64,000 nt of DNA from Allocatelliglobosispora scoriae. GTDB taxonomy: Bacteria; Actinomycetota; Actinomycetes; Mycobacteriales; Micromonosporaceae. Both the position numbers and the translations under genes were made by a program. Of the stretch, positions 36,056 to 45,065 are shown piece by piece. A model generated the notes under the pieces. It was not told the origin of the DNA. It saw nothing but the letters and a program-made list of their open reading frames with translations, and ran no database searches. The first letter of the stretch is position 1. Every line of letters begins with the position of its first letter. Where the stretch lies: NCBI RefSeq assembly GCF_014204945.1, contig NZ_JACHMN010000002.1, forward strand, positions 2,379,001 through 2,443,000, in the 5' to 3' direction.

Positions 36056-36808
36056 TTACTGCACGGCGGGGAGGGTGGCGGCTTGACTGTTGAGGAAGAT
36101 CGGTAGGACCTCTTTGAGGTGGAAGAGGAGCTCTACGCCGTGGACCGAGGTGCCGGGCAGCCTTAGTGTCTTGTGGCTGGACGGGCACAGGTCGTAGAGG
36201 GTTTTGGCGTCCTCGGTGAATCCGCCCTCGCGGATGCCTGCTGCTATGAGGACTGGCATCGTGAGCGTTTTTGCTGCTGCCCTGCCGTCAACGCCTGAGT
36301 AGGTTGCCGGGGCGGAGAGGGTCACCACGCCGTCCACCGGGGGTTGGATCTGGCTGGCTGCCTGGAGGGCCATCGTTCCGCCGCGGGAGGCGCCGATGAT
36401 AATCAGCTTCTTGGCGCCGGTGTTTCTGAGGTAGGTGGCGGCGGCCACGGCGTAACGCCAGGAGGTGCTGTCGCCGATGTCGATGGGGAGGGACCGGATG
36501 TTCTGGGTGGCCAGGTCCTGGGCGTAGGGGACCCATTGGCAGAGTCCTGCCTCGGCCTCGTGGAGGAGGATGACCGCAGTGTCGCCCTGGCCGATGGGGT
36601 AACCGACCGTGAGCTCGTGGTCGGGGGTTTCGAGGGTGATGAGGGTCTTCTCGCGGTCGGGACCGGCGCAATCGGCGTTGGCGGAGGCTAGCTTGGCCGT
36701 GCGGGCCTGGGCTGCGGCGTCGAAGGACGGCTCCGGGGCCGGGTTGCCGCCGCAGGCGGAGAGCGCGAGGGCGCCGAGCATCGCGGTGAGCTGGATGATC
36801 CGCTTCAT
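36056..36808 (-). CDS. Alpha/beta-hydrolase-like lipoprotein
   Basis: 250 residues. The signal ends in LALSAC, a lipobox, so the protein is anchored on the outer face of the membrane. The fold pattern is that of an alpha/beta hydrolase: an oxyanion strand VILLHEAEAG (about residue 80-89), the nucleophile elbow GASRGG (about 142-147, Ser as GxSxG) and a late His in SVHGVEL (about 222). Substrate unknown; the family includes dienelactone-hydrolase-like and acyl esterases. An upstream ATG at 36850 would add 14 residues; I prefer 36808 because it gives a proper signal peptide. GC content is slightly lower than in the neighbours. Confidence 0.75.
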   Translation of the reverse strand: MKRIIQLTAMLGALALSACGGNPAPEPSFDAAAQARTAKLASANADCAGPDREKTLITLETPDHELTVGYPIGQGDTAVILLHEAEAGLCQWVPYAQDLATQNIRSLPIDIGDSTSWRYAVAAATYLRNTGAKKLIIIGASRGGTMALQAASQIQPPVDGVVTLSAPATYSGVDGRAAAKTLTMPVLIAAGIREGGFTEDAKTLYDLCPSSHKTLRLPGTSVHGVELLFHLKEVLPIFLNSQAATLPAVQ

Positions 36809-36924
36809 ATGGAGTCGACGCGTCGGGGCGGGCCGAGCGTTGTCGCTCATTAAGGCTTCTTTACTGTAACGGCTGAGAGTGTCGAGCGTTTTGTTCATAC
36901 TTGTGGCGCTTACTCTGACCAACT

Positions 36925-39429
36925 GTGATCCATCGCCGTCGAGTTCTGGCCGCCGTGTCCGCGCTGACCGCCGCATTCACCTCTCTGCTGGCGGGGGTGC
37001 CCGCGGTGGCGGCCGAGCGGGCTTTCACGCTGCGATACAGCCACAACGCCTGGGGCAATGTGGAGCAGGCGGGCAACACGCTGATGACCTGCCCGCCGGG
37101 GCCGGCCTGCGACGCAGCGCATACCGGGACGGCCAACAACAACGGCTTCGCGATGCAGTGGGTCGATGTGGACGGCGATCCGTCGACCTTCAACTCCAGT
37201 TCGGCTCGGATCCAGGTGCCGCCGGGCGCCGAGATCGACTGGGTGGGGCTCTACTGGGGCGGCGACACCGGGACGCCCAACTCCTCCGGCCGGGCGGGCT
37301 GCGTGGACCTCACCTCCACCGGCAAGGTCACCCTGCCGCCAGATCGCACCAAGGCCAACATCGCCCGGGTGAAGGTCGGGACCGCCGCCTATGTCGACGT
37401 GACGGCCGACAGCTTCGATCTGGTGCCGAGCAGCATCGGCGGCGACGGTTTCCAGGGGTTCGCCGAGATCACCGAGCTGTTCGCGCCCTATGAGGCACCG
37501 GCGGCGCTGACCTCCGTCGACATCACCGTCGCCGATGTGCAGCTCGCGCGGGGGCTCAACTGCGGCGGCGGATGGTCGGCCGTCCTCTCCTACGAATACC
37601 CGGTCGGCCCGGATCCGCTGGTGTCGCCGAACCCGACCTACGCGCCGGACTACCGGAACATCTCGATCTTCGACGGTTTCACGCTGATCAACGGGACCAC
37701 CTCGCGGTCGGTCACGCTGAGCGGCTTCGAGACCGCCTCGACGGGCCCGGTCGACGCCTGGGTGGGTGTCGTCGGCTACGAGGGCGACCGCTCCACCACC
37801 GGCGACAAGCTCCTGCTCAACGATGTGGCGATCGCCACGAACGCGGGCAGCGCCAACAACTTCTTCGACTCGGCGATCCGCGGCAAGACCTACGCCGTCC
37901 CCAGCGCCACCCTGCCCGGCGTCGGCCAGGTGGACCCGGTCTTCGAGAACAACCTGGGCGTGGACGCGGAGGCCGTGCCGGTCCCGGCGGCGATCGTGCC
38001 CAACAGCGCGACCTCGGTGAAGGCCACCTTCACCACCAACGGCGACACCTACTACCCCGGCGCCTTCATCTTCACGGCGCGGATCGTGCCGCGGCACAAC
38101 TTCGTCAAGTCGGTGCAGCGGGCCGACGGGTCCGACGGCGAGTTCGACCCGGTCGGCTCGGGCGAGAAGCTGACCATGACGCTCACGCTCAAGGCGATCG
38201 GCGATCAACCCCTCAGCGGTGCGGTCGTGACCGATCCCGTCCCCGCCGGGTTCACCCCCGTGCCCAACTCGTCGACCGTCGACGGGGCACCGCAGACCGA
38301 CGCGGGTGACGGCGACAAGGCCACCCTCACCGGCAAGAACTACCGCTGGACGCTGGGCGATGTGCCCGACGGCAACACCGTGATCATCAAGTTCCAGGTC
38401 ATCGTGAACCCGACCGCCCCGACCGGCGAGCCGATCGTCAACCGGGCCGACCTCGCCTATCAGATCGGCGGCAACACCTTCACCGGCCAATCCCGGACGG
38501 AGGTGACGCCCGGCCCCGTCGACGTGGCGATCGCCAAGACCGCAGCACCCGTCGTCGTGCACGTCAACGGCGAGACGACCTTCACGCTGACGGTCACCAA
38601 CACCGGCAAGGGCACCGCGACCGGCATCGTCGTCACCGACAAGCTGCCGGCCGGGCTCTCCCCGCTGGAGAACACACCCAGCCAGGGCACCTATGCCAAG
38701 GCGACCGGCGTGTGGACCGTCGGCACGCTCGCCGAGGGTGCGACCGCGACGCTGACGATGCAGGCCCGCGTCGACGCGCTCGGCGGGACCGGCAACACCG
38801 CGCGGATCACCGCGACCGACCAGACCGACGCCGATCCCGGCAACGACACGGCGACGGCGAGCGTGACCGGGATCAACGCCGCGCTCGTCACCGACCTGAC
38901 GATCACGGAGACCGATCCGGCGCCGCCGCAGCAGCAGGGCGACACGATCACCATCACCCTCGACCCGGGCAACAACGGCCCCACCGACGCGACCGATGTC
39001 CGGGTGGTCGACACTCCCCCGGCGGGTTGGGTGCCGGTCTCGGCGACCGGTGCCGGCTGGACCTGCACGGTCAAACCCAAGCAGCTCGAGTGCCTGACCC
39101 AGCGAATCCCGGCCGGCCAGCAGGGCGAGCCGATCACGATCACGCTGCGGATCCCGGCCGACGCACCGGCGGGCACGGCCGTCAACCGCGCGGTCGTGAG
39201 CAGCGGTGTCGACGAGTCCGATCCGGACAACAACACGGCCGCGGGCAGCTTCACCCTGCCGGAGCTCCCACCGCCGCCGCCCTCGCCGTCGGGCTCGGCC
39301 GGCCCGGACATGCCCGACACCGGGCAGCCGAATGTGCCGCTCATCGCTCTCGGCGGTGCCGCCGCCCTCGTCGCGGGTGCGCTGCTCATCACGGTGACGG
39401 CGATCCGGCTACCGGGCAGGAGCCGCTGA
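36925..39429 (+). CDS. Large secreted DUF11-repeat protein with sortase-type C-terminus
   Basis: 834 residues. Residues 1-30 are a signal peptide (VPAVAA-E). The N-terminal part (about 30-380) is a globular domain of the DUF3344-like or choice-of-anchor type with a conserved CGGGWSAVLSYEYP. Three DUF11-type beta-sandwich repeats follow (about 395-530, 535-660, 665-775), each with VTDxxPAGxxP or similar. A Pro/Ser linker leads to MPDTG, a hydrophobic helix and an RLPGRSR tail. This is a variant sortase signal, so it is probably wall-linked. DUF11 repeats act as stalks in surface adhesins. Its role as adhesin or sheath protein is inferred. GTG 36925; divergent from the hydrolase gene. Confidence 0.82.
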   Translation: MIHRRRVLAAVSALTAAFTSLLAGVPAVAAERAFTLRYSHNAWGNVEQAGNTLMTCPPGPACDAAHTGTANNNGFAMQWVDVDGDPSTFNSSSARIQVPPGAEIDWVGLYWGGDTGTPNSSGRAGCVDLTSTGKVTLPPDRTKANIARVKVGTAAYVDVTADSFDLVPSSIGGDGFQGFAEITELFAPYEAPAALTSVDITVADVQLARGLNCGGGWSAVLSYEYPVGPDPLVSPNPTYAPDYRNISIFDGFTLINGTTSRSVTLSGFETASTGPVDAWVGVVGYEGDRSTTGDKLLLNDVAIATNAGSANNFFDSAIRGKTYAVPSATLPGVGQVDPVFENNLGVDAEAVPVPAAIVPNSATSVKATFTTNGDTYYPGAFIFTARIVPRHNFVKSVQRADGSDGEFDPVGSGEKLTMTLTLKAIGDQPLSGAVVTDPVPAGFTPVPNSSTVDGAPQTDAGDGDKATLTGKNYRWTLGDVPDGNTVIIKFQVIVNPTAPTGEPIVNRADLAYQIGGNTFTGQSRTEVTPGPVDVAIAKTAAPVVVHVNGETTFTLTVTNTGKGTATGIVVTDKLPAGLSPLENTPSQGTYAKATGVWTVGTLAEGATATLTMQARVDALGGTGNTARITATDQTDADPGNDTATASVTGINAALVTDLTITETDPAPPQQQGDTITITLDPGNNGPTDATDVRVVDTPPAGWVPVSATGAGWTCTVKPKQLECLTQRIPAGQQGEPITITLRIPADAPAGTAVNRAVVSSGVDESDPDNNTAAGSFTLPELPPPPPSPSGSAGPDMPDTGQPNVPLIALGGAAALVAGALLITVTAIRLPGRSR

Positions 39430-39449
39430 CCGGGCGTACAGTGGGGCGG

Positions 39450-40079
39450 GTGCGATTGATCAAATACACCCACGCCTGCGTACGCGTCGAGCACGAGGGA
39501 CGCCATCTCGTCATCGATCCCGGCGTCTGGGCGGAGCCCGCAGCGCTGCAGGGGGTGAGCGACGTGCTCGTCACCCACGAGCACTTCGATCACGTCAACG
39601 CCGACACCCTCGCCGCCGCGATCAAGCTCAACCCGGTGCTGAAGGTCTACACCCATCAATCGGTCGCCGAGCAGCTCGCCGTGCTCGGGGATGCCATCGT
39701 CGCGGTGGCGCCCGGCGAGACCTTCACCGCGGCCGGATTCACCGTCCGGGTCGTCGGCGGCGAGCACGCCGAGATCTACGACGGGCTGCCCGGCTGCGCC
39801 AACATCGGGTTCATCATCGACGAGAACGTCTACCACCCCGGCGATTCGTTCTTCGTCCCGCAGGGGCAGGTGCAGACTCTGCTCGTACCCGCGAGTGCCC
39901 CTTGGTTGAAGCTCTCGGAGGCGCTGGACTTCGCGCGCGCGGTGAAGCCGGCGCGCGCGATCCCGATCCATGACGCGATGCTCAGCCAGCTCGGTCTGGA
40001 CAATTTCGACCGCTGGATGGGGATGAAGGCCGACACCGAATACTCCCGGGTGCCGATCGGCGGATCCATCGAGATCTGA
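39450..40079 (+). CDS. MBL-fold metal-dependent hydrolase
   Basis: 209 residues. The metal motif is THEHFDHV (about residues 44-51), with a second His in GGEHAEIY (about 110) and Asp in HPGDSFF (about 131). The short length and the start RLIKYTHACVRVE match the UlaG-like group of the metallo-beta-lactamase superfamily. Substrate unknown. The GTG start is 20 bases after the DUF11 gene, so they can be cotranscribed, but no functional link is evident. Confidence 0.85.
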   Translation: MRLIKYTHACVRVEHEGRHLVIDPGVWAEPAALQGVSDVLVTHEHFDHVNADTLAAAIKLNPVLKVYTHQSVAEQLAVLGDAIVAVAPGETFTAAGFTVRVVGGEHAEIYDGLPGCANIGFIIDENVYHPGDSFFVPQGQVQTLLVPASAPWLKLSEALDFARAVKPARAIPIHDAMLSQLGLDNFDRWMGMKADTEYSRVPIGGSIEI

Positions 40080-40083
40080 CACG

Positions 40084-40116
40084 GCGGCGGCGGGGTGCAC
40101 CGCACCCCGCCGCCGC
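40084..40116. terminator. Bidirectional terminator hairpin
   Basis: Perfect 15-base GC-rich arms (40084-40098 and 40102-40116) with a 3-base loop between two convergent genes, four bases after one stop and 14 before the other. Confidence 0.85.
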
Positions 40117-40129
40117 TGTGGTTGTCGCG

Positions 40130-41530
40130 TCAGTGCAGGACCGGGCCCAGCGCGGTGATCAGCGCGTGGTCGTTGGAGTCCTGGCTGATCTCCCACACCA
40201 TCGCGCCACGCAGCCCGAGCAGCTTGATGAGCGTGGTGCGCTCAGCGATCGACTTCGGGTCGGAGTAGACGATGGTGGTGGCCGTGGTGAGCGGGCCACC
40301 GTCGAGCTGGTGCGGCGCGGCCGGGTTGAAGAGCCACGGCTCACCGGCGAGGACGTTCCAGCTCTTCGTGTAGCCGAGCTTGCCCTTGCCGTCCGAGCCC
40401 AGGATCCCGGCCACATCGACCAGGTCGTGATAGGACGGCTGCGGCTTCTGATCCCACTGGATCGAGTCCGCGTTGAGGCCCGCGTTGTTGAACGGCCCGT
40501 AGAGGCCCGCGTCGGAGCGGATGTACTGGTTGCCGTAGAACGGCACCCCGACGACGATCTTCTTGGCGGGTACGCCCTGAAGCAGGTAATAGCCGACCGT
40601 GCCGAGCGTGTTCCAGGTCGGGTCACTCGCACCCGCGTCGCGCGGGTCCCACGAGAACAGCGTGTTCGGCGCGGCCTTCGTGCCGCCGGGCACGTTGTAG
40701 TCGTAGGTCATGATGTTGGCCCAGTCGAGCTGCTTCACGAAGTCCGCGAGCTCGAAGTACTTCGTGGAGCTCTTCGCCGCCGGCAGCGCCGCGGTGAGCA
40801 GGTAGTGCTTGCCCTTCTCCGCGCCGATCTGGTCCAGCTGCCTACGGAACTCCTTCGCCAGCAGCGTGGCGTTGTGCCGGTCCTCGGGACCGTAGTTGAT
40901 GTTGCCGTCGGCCTTCTGGGTCGGGTACTCCCAGTCCAGGTCGATGCCGTCGAAGACACCCTCGGCGACGCCGAGGCCACCCGCGTTCTCCGGCCAGCCG
41001 CCCGTCGGGAGGTTGCCCCGGATGAAGGTGTCGATGCAGGACTTCACGAACGCCTTGCGGCGCACGTCGGTCCTCGCCACCTCGGCGAACCAGGTGGACT
41101 TGGTCCAGCCGCCGAGCGAGATCTCCACGCGGAGGTTGGGGTTGGCCGCCTTCAACTTCTTGAGCTGGTTGAAGTTGCCGTAGAGCTTCTGGTCCGGGTA
41201 GTTGTCCCCGAGCCCGTCCACCGAGTTGGTGCCGTCCCAGTAGACCTGCTGAAAATCAGCCCACGGGTCGAGCACGCTGCAACCGGGCGTCTCGGTCGCG
41301 GCATCGAAGGTGGGTACGCCGAAGGCGTACTGGATGACGTTGAGCTTGTCGACGGGGATGTCCTTGACGAAGTAACCCCGTCCGTAGACGTCCCAGTCGG
41401 CGAAGTAGGCCGAGATGACCTTCTGCGGCGCCTGGTTGGCCGAGTTCTGCGTAGCAGCGGGCGCGGCCATAGCCGGTGTCGCCGCGAACACGGTGGCTGT
41501 GGCGGCCACGGCGAGCAGAGAACGGAACAT
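40130..41530 (-). CDS. Secreted GH18 chitinase
   Basis: 466 residues. Signal peptide (about 1-24, MAA-A). The rest is one GH18 catalytic domain: SLGGWTKST (about 145-153) and the catalytic DxxDxDxE seen as DGIDLDWEYP (about 195-204, Glu as the acid), then MTYDYNVPGG (about 268) and WEISQDS near the end, with an alpha+beta insertion between. It hydrolyses chitin with retention through substrate-assisted catalysis. There is no carbohydrate-binding module. ATG 41530 has AGGGGAG upstream. The 265 bases to the divergent deacetylase gene contain the promoters; I found no clear operator there. Confidence 0.93.
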   Translation of the reverse strand: MFRSLLAVAATATVFAATPAMAAPAATQNSANQAPQKVISAYFADWDVYGRGYFVKDIPVDKLNVIQYAFGVPTFDAATETPGCSVLDPWADFQQVYWDGTNSVDGLGDNYPDQKLYGNFNQLKKLKAANPNLRVEISLGGWTKSTWFAEVARTDVRRKAFVKSCIDTFIRGNLPTGGWPENAGGLGVAEGVFDGIDLDWEYPTQKADGNINYGPEDRHNATLLAKEFRRQLDQIGAEKGKHYLLTAALPAAKSSTKYFELADFVKQLDWANIMTYDYNVPGGTKAAPNTLFSWDPRDAGASDPTWNTLGTVGYYLLQGVPAKKIVVGVPFYGNQYIRSDAGLYGPFNNAGLNADSIQWDQKPQPSYHDLVDVAGILGSDGKGKLGYTKSWNVLAGEPWLFNPAAPHQLDGGPLTTATTIVYSDPKSIAERTTLIKLLGLRGAMVWEISQDSNDHALITALGPVLH

Positions 41531-41795
41531 GCACGCTCCCCTTGATTGGGTGTGGGGCGGCACAGACTTGCATGCCGCAATCTGGTGTCACGGTGTCGCA
41601 GGCCACACCTATCTGTCAAGAGTCCTTACAGTTCGTTTCGTCGTTGGACACCGGTAAGCGCGTCCGCCAATCGGCGGCTGGCAAGGCGTACGGCGCCGAC
41701 GTGTGCGCATTTTGCACACGAGGTGACGAGCAGCGCCGCCAGCGGTCGATCGGCGAACGCGCGAAGAAGATCGGCACCGACCTGACGGATGTGAC

Positions 41796-42704
41796 ATGGC
41801 ACTTGGTAAAGGCACTCGCTCGCTGTTGGCGGCAGCGGCGATCGCGGCGGCGATCCTCGGCAGCGGTCACGTGATGGGCCGGCTGACCGCGCCGGATCCG
41901 GAGAAGAAGGTCGCTGCTCCAACGCAGTCACCCGGCAACGACTCGCCGGGATCCGGCCCCGGCCGCACGGTCACGCGGCCCAACCTTTCGCAGGTCGCCC
42001 GGATCAGCCCGATCACCGGCCCCAACCGGCCACCGCTCCCGGCGGAGCGCGGTGGCCCGTTCGGCAGCCGGAAGTCGACCGGCTTCGCCGATGTGGCGCT
42101 CACCTTCGACGACGGCCCCGATCCGGACTGGACGCCGAAGGTCCTGGAGCTGCTGCGGAAATACCAGATCAAGGCGACCTTCTGCGTCATCGGCGTCAAC
42201 GTCGACGAGTTCCCGCAGGTTCTGCGCCAGATCGTGGCGGAGGGCCACACGCTCTGCAACCACTCCTACAACCACGACATCGGGCTCGGCATGCTCAGCG
42301 CGGAGTCGATCCGGGCCAACCTGGTGCGTACCAACAACGCGATCCAGCGCGCCGCACCGGGGACCCGGGTCTCCTACTACCGCCAGCCCGGCGGGGCCTG
42401 GACGCCGACGGTCGTCGCGGTCGCCAAGCAGTTGGGGATGAGTTCACTGCACTGGCGGGTCGATCCGCAGGACTGGCGCAAGCCCGGCTCGACCTATATC
42501 TCCAGCTACATCGCGGCCGATGTGACGGCGGGGGCGATCGTGCTGATGCACGACGGCGGCGGTGACCGCCGGGGCACGGTCGACGCGCTCCGCTCGCTGC
42601 TGCCCAACCTCGTCTCGCGCTTCATCCTCAGCGCCCTGCCCCCGGGCGTCGACCCGCCGCGGCTCTTCGGCATCGACCGCCCCCTCCACCCCGGCCAGGA
42701 GTAG
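41796..42704 (+). CDS. NodB-type polysaccharide deacetylase, secreted or membrane-anchored
   Basis: 302 residues. An N-terminal hydrophobic segment (about 9-27) acts as signal or anchor, followed by a Pro/Ser linker to about residue 85. The NodB domain has motif 1 TFDDGPD (about 103-109), motif 2 HSYNHD (about 155-160), motif 3 RQPGGAWT (about 192) and VLMHDGGG near the end. Members remove N-acetyl groups from chitin oligomers or peptidoglycan in a metal-dependent way. It stands divergently beside a chitinase, which suggests chitin use, but peptidoglycan is equally possible. The TAG stop is next to repeat B1. Confidence 0.9.
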   Translation: MALGKGTRSLLAAAAIAAAILGSGHVMGRLTAPDPEKKVAAPTQSPGNDSPGSGPGRTVTRPNLSQVARISPITGPNRPPLPAERGGPFGSRKSTGFADVALTFDDGPDPDWTPKVLELLRKYQIKATFCVIGVNVDEFPQVLRQIVAEGHTLCNHSYNHDIGLGMLSAESIRANLVRTNNAIQRAAPGTRVSYYRQPGGAWTPTVVAVAKQLGMSSLHWRVDPQDWRKPGSTYISSYIAADVTAGAIVLMHDGGGDRRGTVDALRSLLPNLVSRFILSALPPGVDPPRLFGIDRPLHPGQE

Positions 42705-42705
42705 C

Positions 42706-42784
42706 CCAAGATCGCCGCAACTCTTCAAGAGTTGGTCCTAACGGGGTTTTAGGACCAACTCTTGAAGAGTTGCGGCGATCTTGG
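42706..42784. repeat. Intergenic inverted repeat, family B copy 1
   Basis: Perfect 35-base arms (42706-42740 and 42750-42784) with a 9-base loop. The core is GCAACTCTTCAAGAGTTGGT, which contains its own dyad AACTCTT-C-AAGAGTT. It begins one base after the deacetylase stop, between convergent genes. Confidence 0.93.
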
Positions 42785-42853
42785 CGCAAGCGCCACCGAG
42801 CGCGGATTGAAGCGCAAGCAAGGTGCGTGAGCGCAGCGAAGCGACCCAGAAAC

Positions 42854-43633
42854 TCAGAAGAAGGCGTTGACGATCGTCGTGGCGCGGGACTCGTGCTTGG
42901 CGTAGGCGTCGGGGTACGCCGAGACCTGCACGGTCTGCGCGGCCCGGGTGACCGACATGTTCTGCCAGTCGATCTCCTTCAGTGCGTTGAAGAAGTTCCG
43001 GGCCTGGTAACGCGGGTTCATCAGGTTCTTGATCGAGCCCCAGCCGGAGCTGGTCCGCTGCTGGAAGACGCCGACGGAGTCATAGTCGACACTCGATCCC
43101 TCGTGCGGGTAGTTCAGCGACTCCGGCACCGCCTCGCTGGCGTTGTTGTAGAGGTCGCTCTCCTGCATCCCGGTCGCGACCGCGATGATCATCGCGCGCT
43201 TGGGCATGCTCATCGCGCGAGCCACCTCGACGATGATCGCCGCATTGTTCATCTGCGTCTTGTCGAGCCCGGCCACCGGCGCCGGGTTGGTCTTGACGGT
43301 CGCCTTCGGTTTGGCGGTCGGGCTCGCCGACGGGCTCACCTTCGGCGCCACCGACGCGCTCGCGGAGGGCGCGGCCGACCGGTCCAGGGACCGGTTGGCG
43401 GCGTCCGCCGCGTCCGCGCGGTCGGCCGAGACGGCCGCCAGCTCCGTGGGGGCGGGGGATCCCGACCGGGCCATCGAGGTGCCCGCTCCGGCGATCGCCA
43501 GCGCGCCCGCGAGGCCGGCCGTGACCAGTGCCTTGCGGGATGTGAGGACTTTGAAGGAGACCCGGGGGAGAGTCTGGCCTTCGGCTCGATGACGGGGGAC
43601 GTCGTTCGCTTCGTGTGCTCCGTTGCCACGCAT
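42854..43633 (-). CDS. Secreted lysozyme-like (SLT-type) protein
   Basis: 259 residues. A hydrophobic segment (about 34-52, ending SMA-R) after a long basic N-terminus gives a signal peptide. An Ala/Ser/Pro linker runs to about 115. The C-terminal domain has ATGMQESDLYNN, then YDSVGVFQQRTSSGWG, FNAL and SAYPDAYAKHE, matching motif by motif the protein at 13825-14706. The Glu-Ser and GVFQ loops recall lytic transglycosylases. It likely cleaves peptidoglycan, not proven. Start ATG 43633. The gap upstream holds two palindromes. The domain ends the protein, so the extra C-terminal part of the paralogue is absent. Confidence 0.72.
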   Translation of the reverse strand: MRGNGAHEANDVPRHRAEGQTLPRVSFKVLTSRKALVTAGLAGALAIAGAGTSMARSGSPAPTELAAVSADRADAADAANRSLDRSAAPSASASVAPKVSPSASPTAKPKATVKTNPAPVAGLDKTQMNNAAIIVEVARAMSMPKRAMIIAVATGMQESDLYNNASEAVPESLNYPHEGSSVDYDSVGVFQQRTSSGWGSIKNLMNPRYQARNFFNALKEIDWQNMSVTRAAQTVQVSAYPDAYAKHESRATTIVNAFF

Positions 43634-43670
43634 TCGCCGACTCTAGGCAGGTCAAACATGGTGTGCCCAC

Positions 43671-43693
43671 CCCCTAGGGGTGACGGCCGTCAC
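43671..43693. promoter_or_regulatory. Two adjoining palindromes upstream of the lysozyme-like gene
   Basis: CCCCTAGGGG (43671-43680) is followed by the perfect 14-base palindrome GTGACGGCCGTCAC (43680-43693). They lie 38-60 bases upstream of the start codon, a position fit for an operator. CCCCTAGGGG also occurs at 14809-14818 and 51544-51553. Confidence 0.45.
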
Positions 43694-43754
43694 TATTTAG
43701 TACCACAAAAGCCACCTATCATTTCAAGCCCGGCTCATCACTAACGGTCGGCAC

Positions 43755-43834
43755 CCCAAGATCGCCGCAACTCTTCCAGAGTTGGTCCCAAAACCCGCTA
43801 GGACCAACTCTGGAAGAGTTGCGGCGATCTTGGG
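43755..43834. repeat. Intergenic inverted repeat, family B copy 2
   Basis: Perfect 34-base arms (43755-43788 and 43801-43834), 12-base loop. Same sequence as copy 1 but with CTCTTCCAGAG in the centre of the arm, and the other arm carries the matching CTCTGGAAGAG. The compensating change keeps the stem perfect. It abuts the stop codon of the following minus-strand gene. Confidence 0.93.
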
Positions 43835-45007
43835 TTAGCGGATGTTGCTCGTGTGGCCCAGGGAGTAGCGGCCGGGCTGGGGCCAGATCGTCAGGCCGTG
43901 CGGCCCGTCGCCGACCGGGATCCGGGCCAGCAGCTTGCCGGTCTCCGTGCTGATCGCGTAGACCTCGCCGTGGTAGCGCCCGGTCAGCCACAGGGTCTTG
44001 CCGTCGGCGGAGACGCCGCCCATGTCCGGGCTGCCGCCGCCCGGGATCCACCACTTGGTCCGGGGCTTGCGGGTCGCCAGGTCCAGCACGGTGATGCTGC
44101 CCTCGCCCCGGTTGGAGACGTAGGCGACCGAGGCGTCCCGGCTGAAGTAGATGCCGTGCGTACCCCGGCCGGTCTTGATGAAGCCGGTACGCCTCGTCGC
44201 CGTGCCGTCGAAGACGTAGACCCCGTCGGCGTGCATGTCGGCGACGAGGAACGACGTGCCGTCCGGGGTGAGCCGGGTGTCCTGGGGCATCCCGTTGATC
44301 GACGGATCCAGGTCGAACTGGCGCAGCTTCTTGCCGGTCACCGCGTCGATCGCGAGCATCCGGTTGGCGAACTCGCAGCTGAACAGCATCGTCTTGCCGT
44401 CGACCGTGTAGTCCATGTGGTTGATGCCCTCGCACTCGGGATAGTGGAAGGACTTGACCCGCTTCCACGTCACCGGGTCGTAGTAGTCGAGCCGCTGGTA
44501 GGCCTCGGCCACGACGATGGCATAGCGGCCGTCGGGGGTGAAGTAGAGGTTGTAGACGTCCTCGACGGGGATCACCTTGCGCGCCTTGCCCGTACGCGGG
44601 TCGATCGGCAGGATCGTGCCGCCCGGGATCCGGCTGCCGGTGACGAAGAGCGTGCGCATGTCGTAGGCGGGCACCACGTGCTGCGGCTCGTCCCCGCCCG
44701 GGAACCTCGCGACGATCTTGTAGGTCACCGGATCGATGACGAAGACCTCGTCGCTGTTGGTGTTGGGCACGTAGACGAGTTCCCGGTCGCTCGCCACGTC
44801 GGCACGCAGCATGCCGGCCCCGGCAGCCGCGTAGACGTTGGTCGCGGAGACGTAGGCCGGCATACCCGGATAGAGCGCCACCGGCACGGGCTGCGCGGAG
44901 GCAGCAGGAGGCACGGCCTCGGCCGCCGTGATCGACGCGGGCTGCCGGGCGCACCCGGCGAGCACCGCGCAGGCGACGGCGAACGACACCAGACCAGCTC
45001 TGACCAT
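43835..45007 (-). CDS. YncE-like beta-propeller lipoprotein
   Basis: 390 residues. The signal peptide ends in the lipobox VLAGC (Cys about 19). The body is made of seven or so repeats with YVPNTNSDEVFVID, TPDGRYAIVV, TPDGTSFLVAD, SRDASVAYVSN and SADGKTLWLTG, the blades of a YncE/cytochrome-d1-like beta-propeller. It lacks a CxxCH heme site, so it is not a cytochrome. Such proteins bind ligands or partners outside the membrane; the role is unknown. It is 58 bases after glutathione peroxidase on the same strand, with an AT-rich promoter-like stretch between. Confidence 0.8.
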   Translation of the reverse strand: MVRAGLVSFAVACAVLAGCARQPASITAAEAVPPAASAQPVPVALYPGMPAYVSATNVYAAAGAGMLRADVASDRELVYVPNTNSDEVFVIDPVTYKIVARFPGGDEPQHVVPAYDMRTLFVTGSRIPGGTILPIDPRTGKARKVIPVEDVYNLYFTPDGRYAIVVAEAYQRLDYYDPVTWKRVKSFHYPECEGINHMDYTVDGKTMLFSCEFANRMLAIDAVTGKKLRQFDLDPSINGMPQDTRLTPDGTSFLVADMHADGVYVFDGTATRRTGFIKTGRGTHGIYFSRDASVAYVSNRGEGSITVLDLATRKPRTKWWIPGGGSPDMGGVSADGKTLWLTGRYHGEVYAISTETGKLLARIPVGDGPHGLTIWPQPGRYSLGHTSNIR

Positions 45008-45034
45008 GCTGGCAGTCTATGAAGCAAAAGCGGA

Positions 45035-45062
45035 TAAATAATCGCTTTCGCCGCAAAAGCAA
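45035..45062 (-). promoter_or_regulatory. Putative promoter of the beta-propeller gene
   Basis: Minus strand TTGCTT (45062-45057), 16 bases, TATTTA (45040-45035), in an AT-rich island, 28 bases before the ATG. It also contains an AAAGCG/CGCTTT dyad. Confidence 0.4.
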
Positions 45063-45065
45063 TAT

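Noticed and set aside
41531-41795. Vegetative promoter for chitinase 1 from TTGACA at 41614-41619
   Set aside because: A good -35 box is present on the minus strand but no acceptable -10 box lies at 16-18 bases from it.
43640-43720. c-di-AMP riboswitch before the lysozyme-like gene
   Set aside because: Such riboswitches precede cell-wall hydrolase genes in actinobacteria, but I found none of the conserved blocks here, only short palindromes.
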